A stretch of 64,000 bases of DNA from the NCBI RefSeq assembly GCF_907164915.1, contig NC_061868.1, positions 28,949,819 through 29,013,818 of the forward strand, in the 5' to 3' direction. The notes beneath the pieces were generated by a model. That model did not search any database. It had not been told where the DNA came from and was given only the letters and a program-made list of their open reading frames with translations. Shown here piece by piece: positions 44,302 through 55,058 of the stretch. This stretch comes from Impatiens glandulifera (Eukaryota > Streptophyta > Magnoliopsida > Ericales > Balsaminaceae). How positions within the stretch are numbered: the stretch's first letter is position 1; every line of letters starts with the position of its first letter. The translations under genes were made by a program, and so were the position numbers.

Positions 44302-47300
44302 TTAAGTATCCTTTGGGAGGATTTGGCTAATATCGGTTAAGCCGAGAGTAAGTCTAAATTGAGAAAACTTAGCTTCCTGCAGCGGCTTCGTGAAGATATC
44401 GGCTACTTGCTGATCGGTCGGTACGTACTCCAGCCGGATATGCTTCAGCGTGACATGCTCTCGGATGAAGTGATGTCTGATGTCGATGTGCTTGGTTCTG
44501 GAATGGAGAACCGGGTTGTAGGTGATTGCAATGGCACTTGTGTTGTCACAGAATATCGGGGACTCTTCGGCTATGATACCGAAGTCCTTCAGCTGCTGTT
44601 GGATCCAGAGGATTTGAGAGCAGCAGCTTCCGGCCGCCAAGTATTCGGCCTCCGCAGTTGATGTGGCCACCGATGTCTGCTTCTTGCTATGCCATGACAC
44701 CAGTCGGTCACCTAGGAACTGACATGTTCCACTGGTGCTCTTCCTATCGATCTTGCACCCTGCATAATCTGCGTCTGAGTAGCTTGTTAGATTAAAGGAT
44801 GAGTCCTTTGGATACCACAGACCGACATCAGGAGTGCCTTTTAGATACTTCAGTATCCTCTTTGCGGCTGTGTAGTGGGATTGCTTTGGATTTGCTTGAA
44901 ATCTCCCACACACACCAACTGCAAACAGGATGTCCGGTCTACTCGCTGTCAAGTACAGTAGGGAACCGATCATGCCTCGGTATGCAATCTGATCTACTGA
45001 TTGGCCTTCATCGTCCCTGTCCAGTTTGATTGATGAGCTCATTGGAGTGGCCGCCGAGGAGCAGGTGTCCATACCGAACTTCTTTAGCAGCTCCTTGGTA
45101 TATTTCGGTTGACTGATGAATGTTCCTTCCTTAAGTTGTTTAACCTGAAGACCTAGGAAGAAACTTAATTCTCCCATCATACTCATTTCGAATTTATCAG
45201 TCATCATTTTTGAGAACTTGTCACAGAGCTTTGGATCGGTGGAACCGAAAATAATATCATCTACATAAATTTGAACAAGTAAGATATGTTCCTTCTTTTC
45301 AAACTTGAACAAAGTTTTATCCACCGATCCGATGGTGAAGTCATGCTCTAATAGAAATGCGGTTAGCGTATCATACCAGGCCCTAGGTGCTTGCTTTAGA
45401 CCGTATAAAGCTTTGTTCAGCCGATATACATGATTTGGAAATGCAGCATTTTTGAAACCGGGTGGTTGTTCAACGTACACATCTTCACGTAGATCACCGT
45501 TCAGAAATGCACTTTTAACATCCATTTGAAAAACTTTAAAGTTTTTGAAAGCCGCAAAGGCTAGAAAAATTCTAATGGCTTCTATTCTGGCTACAGGAGC
45601 AAATGACTCTTCAAAATCAATGCCTTCTTCCTGTTTGTAACCTTGAGCCACTAATCTGGCTTTGTTCCTCGTGACCAAACCGTCTTCATTGAGTTTGTTT
45701 CTGAATACCCATCTTGTTCCTATGACCGATTGATCTTTCTGTCTGGGAACTAGGTACCAGACTTTACTACTCTCGAACTGGTTTAGCTCTTCTTGCATTC
45801 CCAAGATCCAATCCGGATCTGACAATGCTTCATCTATTCTTTTCGGTTCAATCTGGGATATAAAAGCAGAGTTAAAATATCCTTCCAGAATTTGACTCCT
45901 AGTTCGAACAGGTTCTGAAGGGTCACCAATAATTTGCTCAGGAGGATGTTTACTGTTTCTTCTGAGATTCAGTTCAGGAGTGTCTACCAGGTTGCCGTTT
46001 GTTTGATCAAGGCTAGACCTGTCGGTAGGCTGAACGAGATTGTCAGACCGACCGACTCCCTCGGATTGGACCGAAGTGTCAGCTTCCTGTTGTGAAACAG
46101 CTTGATCCGGCTGGGTATCAATGTTACCCATTAGGTCATGGACAAATCGCCTGAAGACCGGAGTCTCATCTTCACTATCAGAATGGATATCATTGTTTTC
46201 CAATCTGTTGTGTAGGTCAAAGCATGAAGTAGTGTTACTCTCAACCGATTCATCGAAAACAACATGAATTGTTTCCTCCATGGTTGCAGTTCTATTATTA
46301 TATACTCTATATGCTTTACTTACTGACGAGTATCCTAGCATAATGCCGGTGTCGGTCTTTGCATCAAAAGCAGTGAGTTGAGTTTTACCATTATTATGAA
46401 TATAACATTTACAACCGAAAATCCTGAGGTACTTGAGTTTAGGAACTCTGTTAAAATAAACCTCATATGGTGTTTTGTTGTGAAATCTGTTAATCAAGGA
46501 CCGGTTTTGTGTATGGCATGCAGTGTTGATAGCTTCAGCCCAAAATTTCTGAGCAATACCGGAGTCGGCTATCATAGACCGTGCGGCTTCCTTGAGAGTC
46601 TGGTTTCTTCTCTCGGCCAGGCCATTCTGTTGAGGGGTCCTAGCACTAGACAACTCGTGTCTAATGCCGGATTCATCAAGATATGCAGTTAATGTACTAT
46701 TAGTAAATTCGGTACCTCGATCACTTCGAATGCTGTTGATGCGAGCTGATTTTTCATTTTGCAACCGCTTAAGGAGTGTGATCAGATTTGATACAGTTTC
46801 ACGTTTAGATGGTAGAAATATTACCCATGTATATCTAGAATAATCATCAATAACTACCATGGTGTAAAGCATACCGCCTAGACTAATGACCTGAATCGGT
46901 CCAAATAAATCCATGTGAAGAAGATCTAGGCATCGGCTAGATTGAATATTTCCATTACTCTTAAAGGATGACCTAGTTTGTTTACCCATCTGGCATGCTG
47001 AACAGACCTTATCCTGGTTGAACACTATATCAGGAATACCTTCAACTAGCTTTTTACCGCGAATGTAGTTTAAGGTTTACATGTTTAGATGGTTTAGTCT
47101 CTTATGCCATAGCCAGGTTTGATCGGTCTTAGCTATCATGCATATAGGATGTTCTACTCTTGTTTTCCAGTCTACCTTATAGATGTTTCCTATCCTATTT
47201 CCGGTTAGTAATACAATACCTTGAGAATCTTTAACTAAGCATGCATGTTTAAGAAATTCTACCGTGTATCCGGCATCACACATCTGACTGATACTAAGTA

Positions 47301-47577
47301 GATTAAAACGTAGGTTTTCAACTAAGAGTACATTATCAATAGTTAGGTTACCATGGACAATCTTACCCTTGCCCACAGTTTTACCCTTTGAGTTGTCACC
47401 GAAGGTAATTGGAGCACCGGTTACTGATCTGATGTCGATTATCAAATTGCTATTTCCGGTCATGTGCCTGGAGCAACCGCTGTCCAAAAACCATTCGGAG
47501 TTTCCTAGTCGTTTCTTTGGATCCTGCAAAATATACATATTTACAAATGTTTGGTACCCATATTTACTTGGGTCCAC
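44302..47577 (-). pseudogene. Copia pol polyprotein, element 3 (nearly intact, one stop)
   Basis: Carries out cDNA synthesis and integration. Frame opens in overlap with the gag end. Protease WFLDSGCSRHMTG near 47490; pre-integrase WLWHKRLNHLNM; then one TAA at 47077-47079 where elements 1 and 2 have Lys. From 47025 907 codons are open: zinc-binding CSACQMGKQ, integrase MDLFGPI / SDRGTEF / [23 protein letters not shown] and [11 protein letters not shown], RNase [19 protein letters not shown] and FCDNTSAI, ending [10 protein letters not shown]. All catalytic residues that I can recognise are present. A single AAA to TAA change is the only visible lesion. Confidence 0.93.
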
Positions 47578-49397
47578 ATGCGATTAGTCCCTTAGGTACC
47601 CAAACCTTGATGAACCGGACAGTTTTCTTTGCTAGGGTTTTAACTGTCCTTTTGGCACTCGGTCTCGTGTATTTCGGTTTTCCTTCAGATAACCTAAATG
47701 GAAATGATCTTTGAATCGGTAATCTATAGTTTGACCTACGTGGCTCGGGAAAGTCTTTCTTATATTTGAGGATTTCTGCTTTCCTTTTCTCTAGGTCAAG
47801 CCATGAATCGGTTGGGCCAACATAGTCGTATTTTAGCTTCTCTTCCCTATAATATGCGGTTTCCTCTTCTTCGGCTGTCCAGGTGCTCTTAATAAATTTT
47901 ATAAAGGGTAGGTTTCCTTTTGTGAGTCTTGATTTCTCTATAGATTTTCGGTCTTTAGAGCTATTCCCTGTGTATCCTAGACCACGCTTACAACGAGGAT
48001 GCCTATAGTGTTTATTCATATCATTTACTATATCGCTAGATCTCTTATAGGCGGCCATCGTATATTGGAATCGGGCATTCTCTTCCTCGGTTAGCTCTCT
48101 AGTCGGTTCACTAGGTTGTTCGATCTTGGGATCTAACTCGGTTTCTAGGGTGTGAGTATCATCAGGTTGTATGACTTCTGGTTCGGTTATGACGGATACC
48201 TCTGGTTCTATTGGGATCGGTACTATAGGATCGGTCTTGATGTTTAGGTAACATGGTTAATAGGTTCTTATATTCTTCTACCATGTCATTTAATGCTTCA
48301 TATAACTCATCTTTAGTAAATTCATCATAGGGGGAATCAAATACCTGTTCCTCATTTGCCATGAGGCACGTGAGCTCATCATCGCTGTCACTGCGAGCCC
48401 ACAAACTTCCACCATCGTCGGCTATTAGTGCTTTCGGTACCTCACTTCCCTCACCAGCTTGTTGATAATTGTTTCTGTCATTTTGATATTCCGGTTTCTG
48501 GGTATCCCTCCTTGGTTTCCTGCATTCCCACTTAAAGTGTCCCATACAGTTACAGTTATAGCATCTTACATTGGATTTGTCACCATAGTAGTTGTTTGTC
48601 GGTTGGCTCCTTTTCATGAACCTCCCAAACTTCTGTGCGAGCATGGCCATGGCGTCCTCAGTAAACTGTTCGGCTGTTCTGATAGGTGCGGGTGCAGGGA
48701 CCGGTATCGGTGCAGGTGTGGGTACAGAAGCAGGTACAGCCGGTTCTGTAGATGTGAATAATGCTCTGGTTGATGTTGAGGCCGAGACTTCCTCTTCGGT
48801 TCTGGATTTCATTTCGAACTCGTATGCCTTAAGATCTTCGAATACATCGTATAATTTCATCTTACGTAGGCTCTTTGATTCCCTCATTACCATTGTTTTT
48901 ATATCCCAGGCACTTGGAAGAGATCTCAAAACCTTCATAATGACCTCTTTGTTGTCATACTTCTTGCCCAGAGTTGCTAATTCATCTAACACACCAGTGA
49001 ACCGGTCACTGTATTCCTTCATCGTTTCTCCTGGTTTCATTTTGATGTTTTCGAACTTCTGTGTAGCTACCATCATCTTGTTCTCCTTTGTTCTTTCATT
49101 TCCCTCAAAGATCTGGATAACTGTGTTCCACGTCTCCTTCGCGGTTTTACAATCTCTGATCTTGCAGTATGTGTTTCTGTCCACGCTGTTGGAGATTCGG
49201 TTTCTTGCATGGTTGTCCAGATTGTTTCTTCTCCTATCTTCAGCCGTCCATTCTTTTCTATCTTTATCAATGACTATCGGTCCTTCGGTTAGAATGGATT
49301 CCATTTCATCACCCAAGGTAACTAGATGCAGGTGCATGTGTGCCTTCCAGTTGGCAAAGTCATCACCTTCTAGCATTGGAGGCCTATCCTGATACAT
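47564..49397 (-). pseudogene. Copia gag, element 3 (one frameshift)
   Basis: Starts MYQDRPPMLEGDDFANWKAH at 49397, matching the start in elements 1 and 2. UBN2-like core (ETWNTVIQIFEGNERTKENK), a Pro/Ala repeat (TPAPIPVPAPAPI) unique to this copy near 48690-48740, and the zinc knuckle CYNCNCMGHFKWEC near 48530. A one-base shift near 48250 moves the frame; the rest (to KGLIACGPK, stop 47564) is open in the neighbouring frame. A frameshift is the only visible lesion. Confidence 0.88.
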
Positions 49398-49422
49398 GCT
49401 TGCTTGAGTATTGAAACTAACC

Positions 49423-49434
49423 GCTCTGATACCA
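49423..49434 (-). other. Primer binding site (initiator tRNA-Met), element 3
   Basis: Perfect TGGTATCAGAGC on the minus strand, two bases from the LTR end. Confidence 0.95.
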
Positions 49435-49436
49435 AT

Positions 49437-50719
49437 TGTTAGGATCTAGGTCGCCGCTGGTGGACCGGGGGTTGGACCGGTTAGCGGTTCTCACTCGTAG
49501 GGTGGTGGTTAATCCGGTTAGAGATTAACACCGGGGTTTCAATACTACACAACCTGTCACAAACCCTTGAACTAGGTTCAAGCGCGGAAGAGGTTTGCTT
49601 TCAAGTTGAAGCGGTACACGTGTATAATAGGCGGAATTGGTTTCGGATGATGGAGATTTGAAGAATGGTGGGTCGGTTTTGGCAATCTGGATGTTCGGTG
49701 TGATAAGTAGAAATTCGGTTTGGGGCGGTATGATTAGGTTAGTCGGTTATGTAATGAAGCCAACAGAAAGTAAATAACACGAAAGATTTTATGGATGTTC
49801 GGAGATAAAACTCCTACGTCACTCCTTCCTCTCGAAACCGCGAGAAGGATATTCACTAAGGAATACAAGTACAATTCGATCGAGACTTATTTCCTGCTCG
49901 ATAACACTCTTACAATTCACACCGAAATTGTAGCACACACTTAGAATTTAGCACTTAGGCTTTCTTAGAATACCACACTGTTATCACTTGTAGTAAATGC
50001 TTTCAACGCTTCACTTGTCTCACTTAATGTCTCTTGATGTCACACATTTACTCTTCTGCAACTCCCTCCTTTTATAGGTGAAATATGCCAACGGTCATAT
50101 TTCGAAGCCTTGAATCTGATTGGCTGATCAGAGATGCAGTGATTCAGTGTCTCAGACCTGCCGGTCGTCTCAGACCTGGTATCCTGTTTCAGACCCGCCG
50201 GTCTGTAAGGCAAACCTGCTGGGTTTGTCTTTTACTCAATGTAGGCACTGTCTGCTTGGACAGTTGTCTGTACTTTGAAGATTTCCTTTCTGGCTTATCC
50301 CGAAGTAGAAGGATCCGGTAGTACTGTCTTCTGCAGCCTACAGGCTTTCCTCAGACTTGCATGGATATGGAAGTATTCAGTCTGTTCCTTTGGTATCATT
50401 CTCAACAGATACCCAAAGTGTCTTCTTGTACAGGTCGGCCACTTGACTTGGCCGAATGTCTTTTGGTAGTGAAGGAACCGAATTTCTTCCGGTTATACTT
50501 GTCTTGTGGATTGATCGGCTGTTTGATGGTTCGGCATTGAGCTTTGGCCGATCCTTCCTCTGTGCGGTCACGTACCGAATACTCTTGATCGGTTTGGTAG
50601 CTTGACCGGTTCGGTTTCTTCAGTTGGTTTTCTTTTGTTCATCCGGTCCGGTTTCTTGTTCCTGCATGGGAAGTTTGTTTAAGTTAGGTTTATTCGAACC
50701 GGTATGAATTTATCTAACA
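49437..50719 (-). repeat. 5' LTR, copia element 3 (1283 bp)
   Basis: TG...CA ends; TATA box CCTATAAAAG near 50069-50078. Hairpin-forming ctctcgaaaccgcgaga (about 49830-49846) and tacaatt...aaattgta (49911-49932) lie downstream of the TATA box on the minus strand. Confidence 0.96.
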
Positions 50720-50771
50720 TTTACCATCAGGTCAAATAACCTGGTCTTTGAGGTCATTTCCTCAAATTTCC
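50720..50771 (-). repeat. Right MULE terminal inverted repeat, outer end
   Basis: Inverse of 16397-16449 (ccatcaggtcaaataacctg...caaatttcc). The first five bases are the copia 3 duplication TTTAC. Followed by the MULE duplication TTGGTTATA. Confidence 0.9.
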
Positions 50772-50797
50772 TTGGTTATAAACGTGGTATTTTCCTT
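50772..50797 (-). pseudogene. Short gypsy RT fragment between MULE and CACTA
   Basis: Minus-strand reading KENTTFIT of the gypsy RT, continuous with 16388 if the MULE is removed. Its 25 bases (gttataaacgtggtattttccttgt) recur at 51635-51660 beyond the CACTA fragment. Confidence 0.75.
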
Positions 50798-51613
50798 GTT
50801 GCTCTTATCTCTTTCTCTAAAGATGGAACATCTTCATATGTTGTAGGAAAGAATATTGAATTTATTTCTGCCTGCAGAAGGGTAGTCTAATTATATGTTT
50901 CAGTACTATTGAACTTTTTGACAAACAATAACAACTGCTTTATGGTTGTGCAGCGTCAGTAGCAGCCAACACAAATAAGTTTATTAAATCCGACCCATGT
51001 AAGGTTTTAAGTTCATAAGTTTAGATTTCATTATATTGTTTATGCAATTTCGAATTCTATTAACGATATTTGAAAATTTGAAGATCTATTGAATTCATTT
51101 CATGAAACATTTTTTAGGGTTTTTTCTCTTAAGCTCTATATTTCTATAAAATACTTATATTTTTTATGAATTGGTTAGGCATTGGATAGATGGTTTTGAG
51201 TTGTTTTTATTAATAAAAGAAGTGTTTGATTCGATTATGTAGTTTGAATTGAGTTGATTATAAAATATGTTTATGAAATAAGAGAGGTTGTGAATTGGTA
51301 ATTAGGCTTACTTTGGTATGAACTTCGAAAATAGTAAATGTGAAAATAGCTAAAGTCATGTGATAAAAAAATAAAATGATAATATTTTTTTTAATGCTGC
51401 TGAAGGAAGTGGCGATTGATTAATAAACCAAACTCTATAGGCCTATAGCAATTGGTTATATACCAATCGCCTTTACCAATTAAGGCAACAAAGAGAAGAC
51501 TTTTGTCGATTGAGAGCGATTGGTATATGAACAATCGCTATAAGCCTATAGCGATTGGTTTGGAGGTTAATAACGATTGATTTACCAATTGCTCTAGAGT
51601 TTTTTTACTAGTG
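50798..51613 (-). mobile_element. Truncated CACTA transposon end with exon-like blocks
   Basis: The right edge reads CACTAGTAAAAAAAC on the minus strand (51613 inward). It is followed by several copies of agcgattggt/accaatcgc (51405-51590), the expected terminal motif and subterminal repeats of a CACTA element. The opposite CACTA end is missing. Near 50798-50885 a plus-strand stretch reads FSKDGTSSYVVGKNIEFISA. After a 72-nt gt...ag gap a second block (50954-51002) reads SVAANTNKFIKSDPC before another GT. These look like two exons of a captured gene, which I do not recognise. The middle (51010-51400) is AT-rich. Confidence 0.6.
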
Positions 51614-53428
51614 TAACTGAAAGTTTCAATCTCTGTTATAAACGTGGTATTTTCCTTGTCTTGTGGGGCCATAAGGATTTGGGTGTATCCTGAAAATCTT
51701 TCCATGAATGATAACAATTCATGACCGGCAACATGATCGACCAATATGTCGATGTGTGGCCTTGTTTACATTATGATAATCTACACACACGTAGTTTTTC
51801 CGTCTTTCTTCAGGATGGGGATTACGTTGGTAATTCAGGTAGGATATTCCACTACCTCGAGAAATCCAACTTCTAGTTTCTTTTGGACTTCTTCCGGATT
51901 TTGTTCACGGCATCGTGTTTTACCCGTCTGAGCTTTTTCTTTATTGGCTTAGTGTGAGGATATAGAGGAATGTGATGTCGTGTGATCTTTGGATCAGTTC
52001 CTAACATATCCTTGTATTACCAGGCGAAGATGTCTTTGTTGGCTTTCAGTAACTCAACAATTTCCAGACATTATTGAGTGTTTAAACATTGGCCGATCAA
52101 TACGATTTGAGGATCGTTGGCCGTGTTTAGAATGATTTTGATTGTCGTTTCTGCTGTGAAGACAATCTCATCCTCAATTCTAAGAAGTTTTTGGTTTCAA
52201 AGTTTAAGTCAGAGTAAAATGAAAGATCATTTTACTCATAGATACAAAATTTACTTCTTGTATTACATTGAGGGATTTATTACATGTAACAGAAGATGAT
52301 GTATAAAGATCATTATTCTTAGGTTTCTTACAATATACAGTATTTAACATCCTTCTACACATTAGAGGAGAAAGAGTTCTACTTTCATCGATCACAGTAT
52401 TGATGGATGAAAGAGTGTCGATTTCTTGACAACGAGAAAGCTAGATTCTTGAGTTGGAGTAGTTGTTTTGGAAATCCGAGCCAAGTTTTCTAGGGCGTCG
52501 CGCCAATAGTTCTTTCTTTTCATAATCATGCAAACTGAAGAGTTAGAATTATGAGGACAATCTGAAAAGATTTTGAGACTTGGAAAACGTCTCTATAAAT
52601 CTGGATCGGTAAAGGGTTCGGGGAAGTCAAAGCATAAGGTGCTTTGTTCCTCGGAGATGAACTGTCCATTCAAAGTTGGTGGAACAACTATATGTCGTTT
52701 GGATATCATTTCCTTTCAGATTTCTTCGAATTTTGTAGGGATGTATCCTAAACCATGTCGATCCATATTACAAAGATGGAATGATGTCATGACTTTAGCG
52801 TTTGGGCTTAAGCCCATGCTAGGGAAATATCCCGTTTGACGCATCTATCTATTTGAGGGAGGCTAAATGTACTAAAATCAGGGTGTTTAGACAAGTCTTT
52901 ACCTTCTGAGAGGATTGGATATATATTGAACACGCTTAGTTCAACCTTGGGGGTCTCAATGTGGGTAGACCCTATGACTGTTGTGGTGTCAATTGTGTCG
53001 TTGACTGTGATAACTTGGTCGTTGGCGATGAACATGAACTTTTGGTGTAGGGTGGAGGTTAAAGCCTTGGCTTGATGAAGCCATGGTCTTCCTAAGATAA
53101 ATTTATAGGAAGGCTGCATGTTGATGACGCAAAAGTCAACCTGGAAGGGGATGTCGACCACTCGGACGGTGCACTTGAAGCAACCCATTATCTCACGACG
53201 AGAGTTGTCAAAACCTTTAACACATAGGTCGGATGGTATGATCCTGTATCGGGCTACACCTATCTTGTATAGAGTCCTCCCAGGATATATGTTGACATCA
53301 GATTCGATGTCTATTAAAACCATTGGAACGATCTTTTCCTCCATTTGTATAGGAATATAAAAGACTGTGAAGAAGAGAGAGAGATAGAGAGAGATGAAGC
53401 TTATGTAGATATAAAAATACAAATCCAA
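51614..53428 (-). pseudogene. Gypsy (Tat lineage) pol, 5' half: protease, linker, RT start
   Basis: Retropepsin region near 53340-53000: VPMVLIDIESDV (the usual D-S/T-G triad reads DIES), then SYKFILGRPWLHQAKALTST, a phrase typical of Tat/Ogre polyproteins. A glycine-rich linker with RHGLGYIPTKFEE lies near 52740-52780. RT begins near 52000 and reads HIDILVDHVAGHELLSF, FSGYTQI and APQDKENTTFIT, ending at the CACTA junction. Nonsense codons and frameshifts are frequent. The RT continues at 16387. Confidence 0.85.
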
Positions 53429-53599
53429 CAGACAATATATGAATTTAAGAGAGAAATGATCTCATTCATTATTTGATTAGAAAGACAAACATAGAGTTGT
53501 ATATAACATACTCGCAGCGTTTATTATAGAGATACTATCTTATTGATATTTTACAAAAGAGTCTAAATGGAAAAAGTCTTGGATGAAAGAGAAAAGTTC
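53429..53599. other. Gypsy region between ORF1 unit 2 and protease
   Basis: Short decayed stretch; includes a GA-rich run (gaagagagagagatagagag, near 53371-53395). No gene is recognised. Confidence 0.3.
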
Positions 53600-54610
53600 C
53601 TAAGTCCAGACATAGTCTAGTTCGGTGTGAGCATTTTCCTCTACTTCATCTCGGCGAGCTCTCTCATACTAGATGGAGATGAGATCCATGTATTTCCTTC
53701 ATTGTCATGATATTTAGTGCAAAAGCATCATGCCATTGGCCGAGGTATTTTGGGTGGAGCCTTCGGGTTATAGGCCTATCGGTTGTAACAGCGGATTCAA
53801 TATGTATGGATGAACTGTTTGAATAGTTTATTGGGTATGGTAATGGGTGATCCATTCTTAACCCATGAGCAACACGAGTGATTTTTCGTACATCATGAAA
53901 AATCATCTTTTTGATAAGGTACCAGGGAAGAATGTCCTAGGTTTCATTATCATCATGTACTAGGATTTTGTGTAGGGCTGCCATCATCCTCTGGTATTAA
54001 ACTAAATGAGTTAAGACACTACTAGAAAGAAGTGGCGGTAGACGCTTGAGCTTTTCAAACAGACAAGTTTAGAGGATTAGGGAGAACCCCTTTTACTCAT
54101 GGTGGGAGATCGATAGGAGTTATTCAAGCCCATGAGTGTTTCTGCCAAATAATGCCAGAAGGATCTTTGTTGCATTTTCGCAACTGATGTGCTACCTCAT
54201 TGATCCTTGAGGAAGGCTTGTCGTTTGTTGGCCTGATGAAATATTGAACCCTAAACCGGGAAATTGACGCTCATGTCGGTGATGATGGAACCAGAGGTTT
54301 CTTCGGAGTAGGAGTACTCCTTTTGTAGAAGCCTTCCGATAGATATTGTTTCTATAAACGGCTTCAGATGTATAACATTATTGTTATCTATCATTAGGAT
54401 AGCCCGAATTCTTTAATGGTGGGGCACATAATCCTACTACTAAGGACACATGCTCTCTAGCCTGGATTCCACCTTTGTTTGCATTTCTATCATGAAGTTA
54501 GAGTTTACCTCGTATTTCAGGAATTTCATGATGGGGTTGAGGCCGTAGTCTTCGAAGAACCACCGATTGTCATGGAAGTTCTTTGTCCAAAGGAGTAGCT
54601 CGACATCAAT
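53600..54610 (-). pseudogene. Gypsy ORF1-like unit, second copy
   Basis: A degraded protein with the same order of motifs as the unit at 54810-56615: NFHDNRWFFEDYGLNPIM near 54570, FMIEMQTK, LKPFIETISIGRLLQKE near 54350, HDDNET...DILPWYLIKKM near 53940. Several stops separate these blocks. It resembles the plant DUF7745-type proteins fused to some gypsy polyproteins (family knowledge, not verified). A tandem duplication of this domain upstream of the protease is inferred. Confidence 0.6.
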
Positions 54611-54809
54611 TAGCATTAAAATCGTGGATGGCTGTGATAGTAGAATAGGGGATGTATTGCGATTGTAACAATAAAAGAAAAATGCATATACAAATAATAT
54701 GACCTATAGATAAACATCTCGTAAGGTTTTATATATATTTGCTTTTTAAAAAACAACTTCCGATGTTATATTTCAAAATTTTAGAGCTCTTGGGGTTCGT
54801 TTAGTTAAT
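54611..54809. other. Junction between the two ORF1 units
   Basis: AT-rich stretch of about 200 bp between units, without a recognisable motif. Confidence 0.3.
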
Positions 54810-55058
54810 TATACTAGGCTTCTGAGCTTTTGTCGTTTGTACAAAAAGGGTAAAACTAAGAGCTCCTCTTCAGGGGAGCGAGTTCATCTACAACAAGTGG
54901 AGGTGACAGAGCCTTCACTTTCCTATTCTTCTTGTTGGCGGTGGAATTCGTCCATGATCTGGTCAATGTAGTCCTTTCTTTCCTTGGGGATTCCCTTTTT
55001 GACGCAATAATTCTTGAGATCGAGATAGTCACTGAAGTCGTTATATTGGATCGGCATG

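Larger units (their letters stand above)
39295..50719 (-). mobile_element. Copia element 3 (Sirevirus-like), complete and young, 11.4 kb
   Basis: Two 1283-bp LTRs, nearly identical (four transitions noticed by eye), flanked by the duplication TTTAC (39290-39294 and 50720-50724). Order as in elements 1 and 2, but gene C is truncated, which accounts for the shorter length. Gag has one frameshift and pol one stop. It inserted into the right inverted repeat of the MULE. Confidence 0.96.
16397..50771. mobile_element. Mutator-like element (non-autonomous), split by nested insertions
   Basis: The ends are GGGAAATTTGAGGAAATGAC (left) and its inverse (right, one terminal base shorter), flanked by the 9-bp duplication. 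The long inverted repeats are 16397-17095 on the left and 35120-35656 + 39090-39294 + 50720-50771 on the right. Removing the copia, hAT and solo-LTR insertions leaves about 2.7 kb. No MURA-type transposase is visible, so it depended on one supplied in trans. It inserted into the RT gene of the gypsy element. Confidence 0.88.

Noticed and set aside
47533..47576. A 44-nt gt...ag intron joining gag to pol
   Set aside because: Too short for a plant intron, and removing it does not put gag and pol in one frame; elements 1 and 2 lack a proper acceptor.
48592..49392. 266-codon plus-strand open frame
   Set aside because: Antisense shadow of the gag gene of element 3; the same antisense openness appears in elements 1 and 2 and the protein shows no motif.
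50085..50321. 78-codon plus-strand frame present twice (also 39943-40179)
   Set aside because: It lies inside both LTRs of element 3, so its duplication reflects the LTRs and not a conserved gene.
16397..50771. The repeats at 16397 and 50771 as LTRs of one large retrotransposon
   Set aside because: They are inverted rather than direct and are flanked by a 9-bp duplication, which fits a Mutator-like element.
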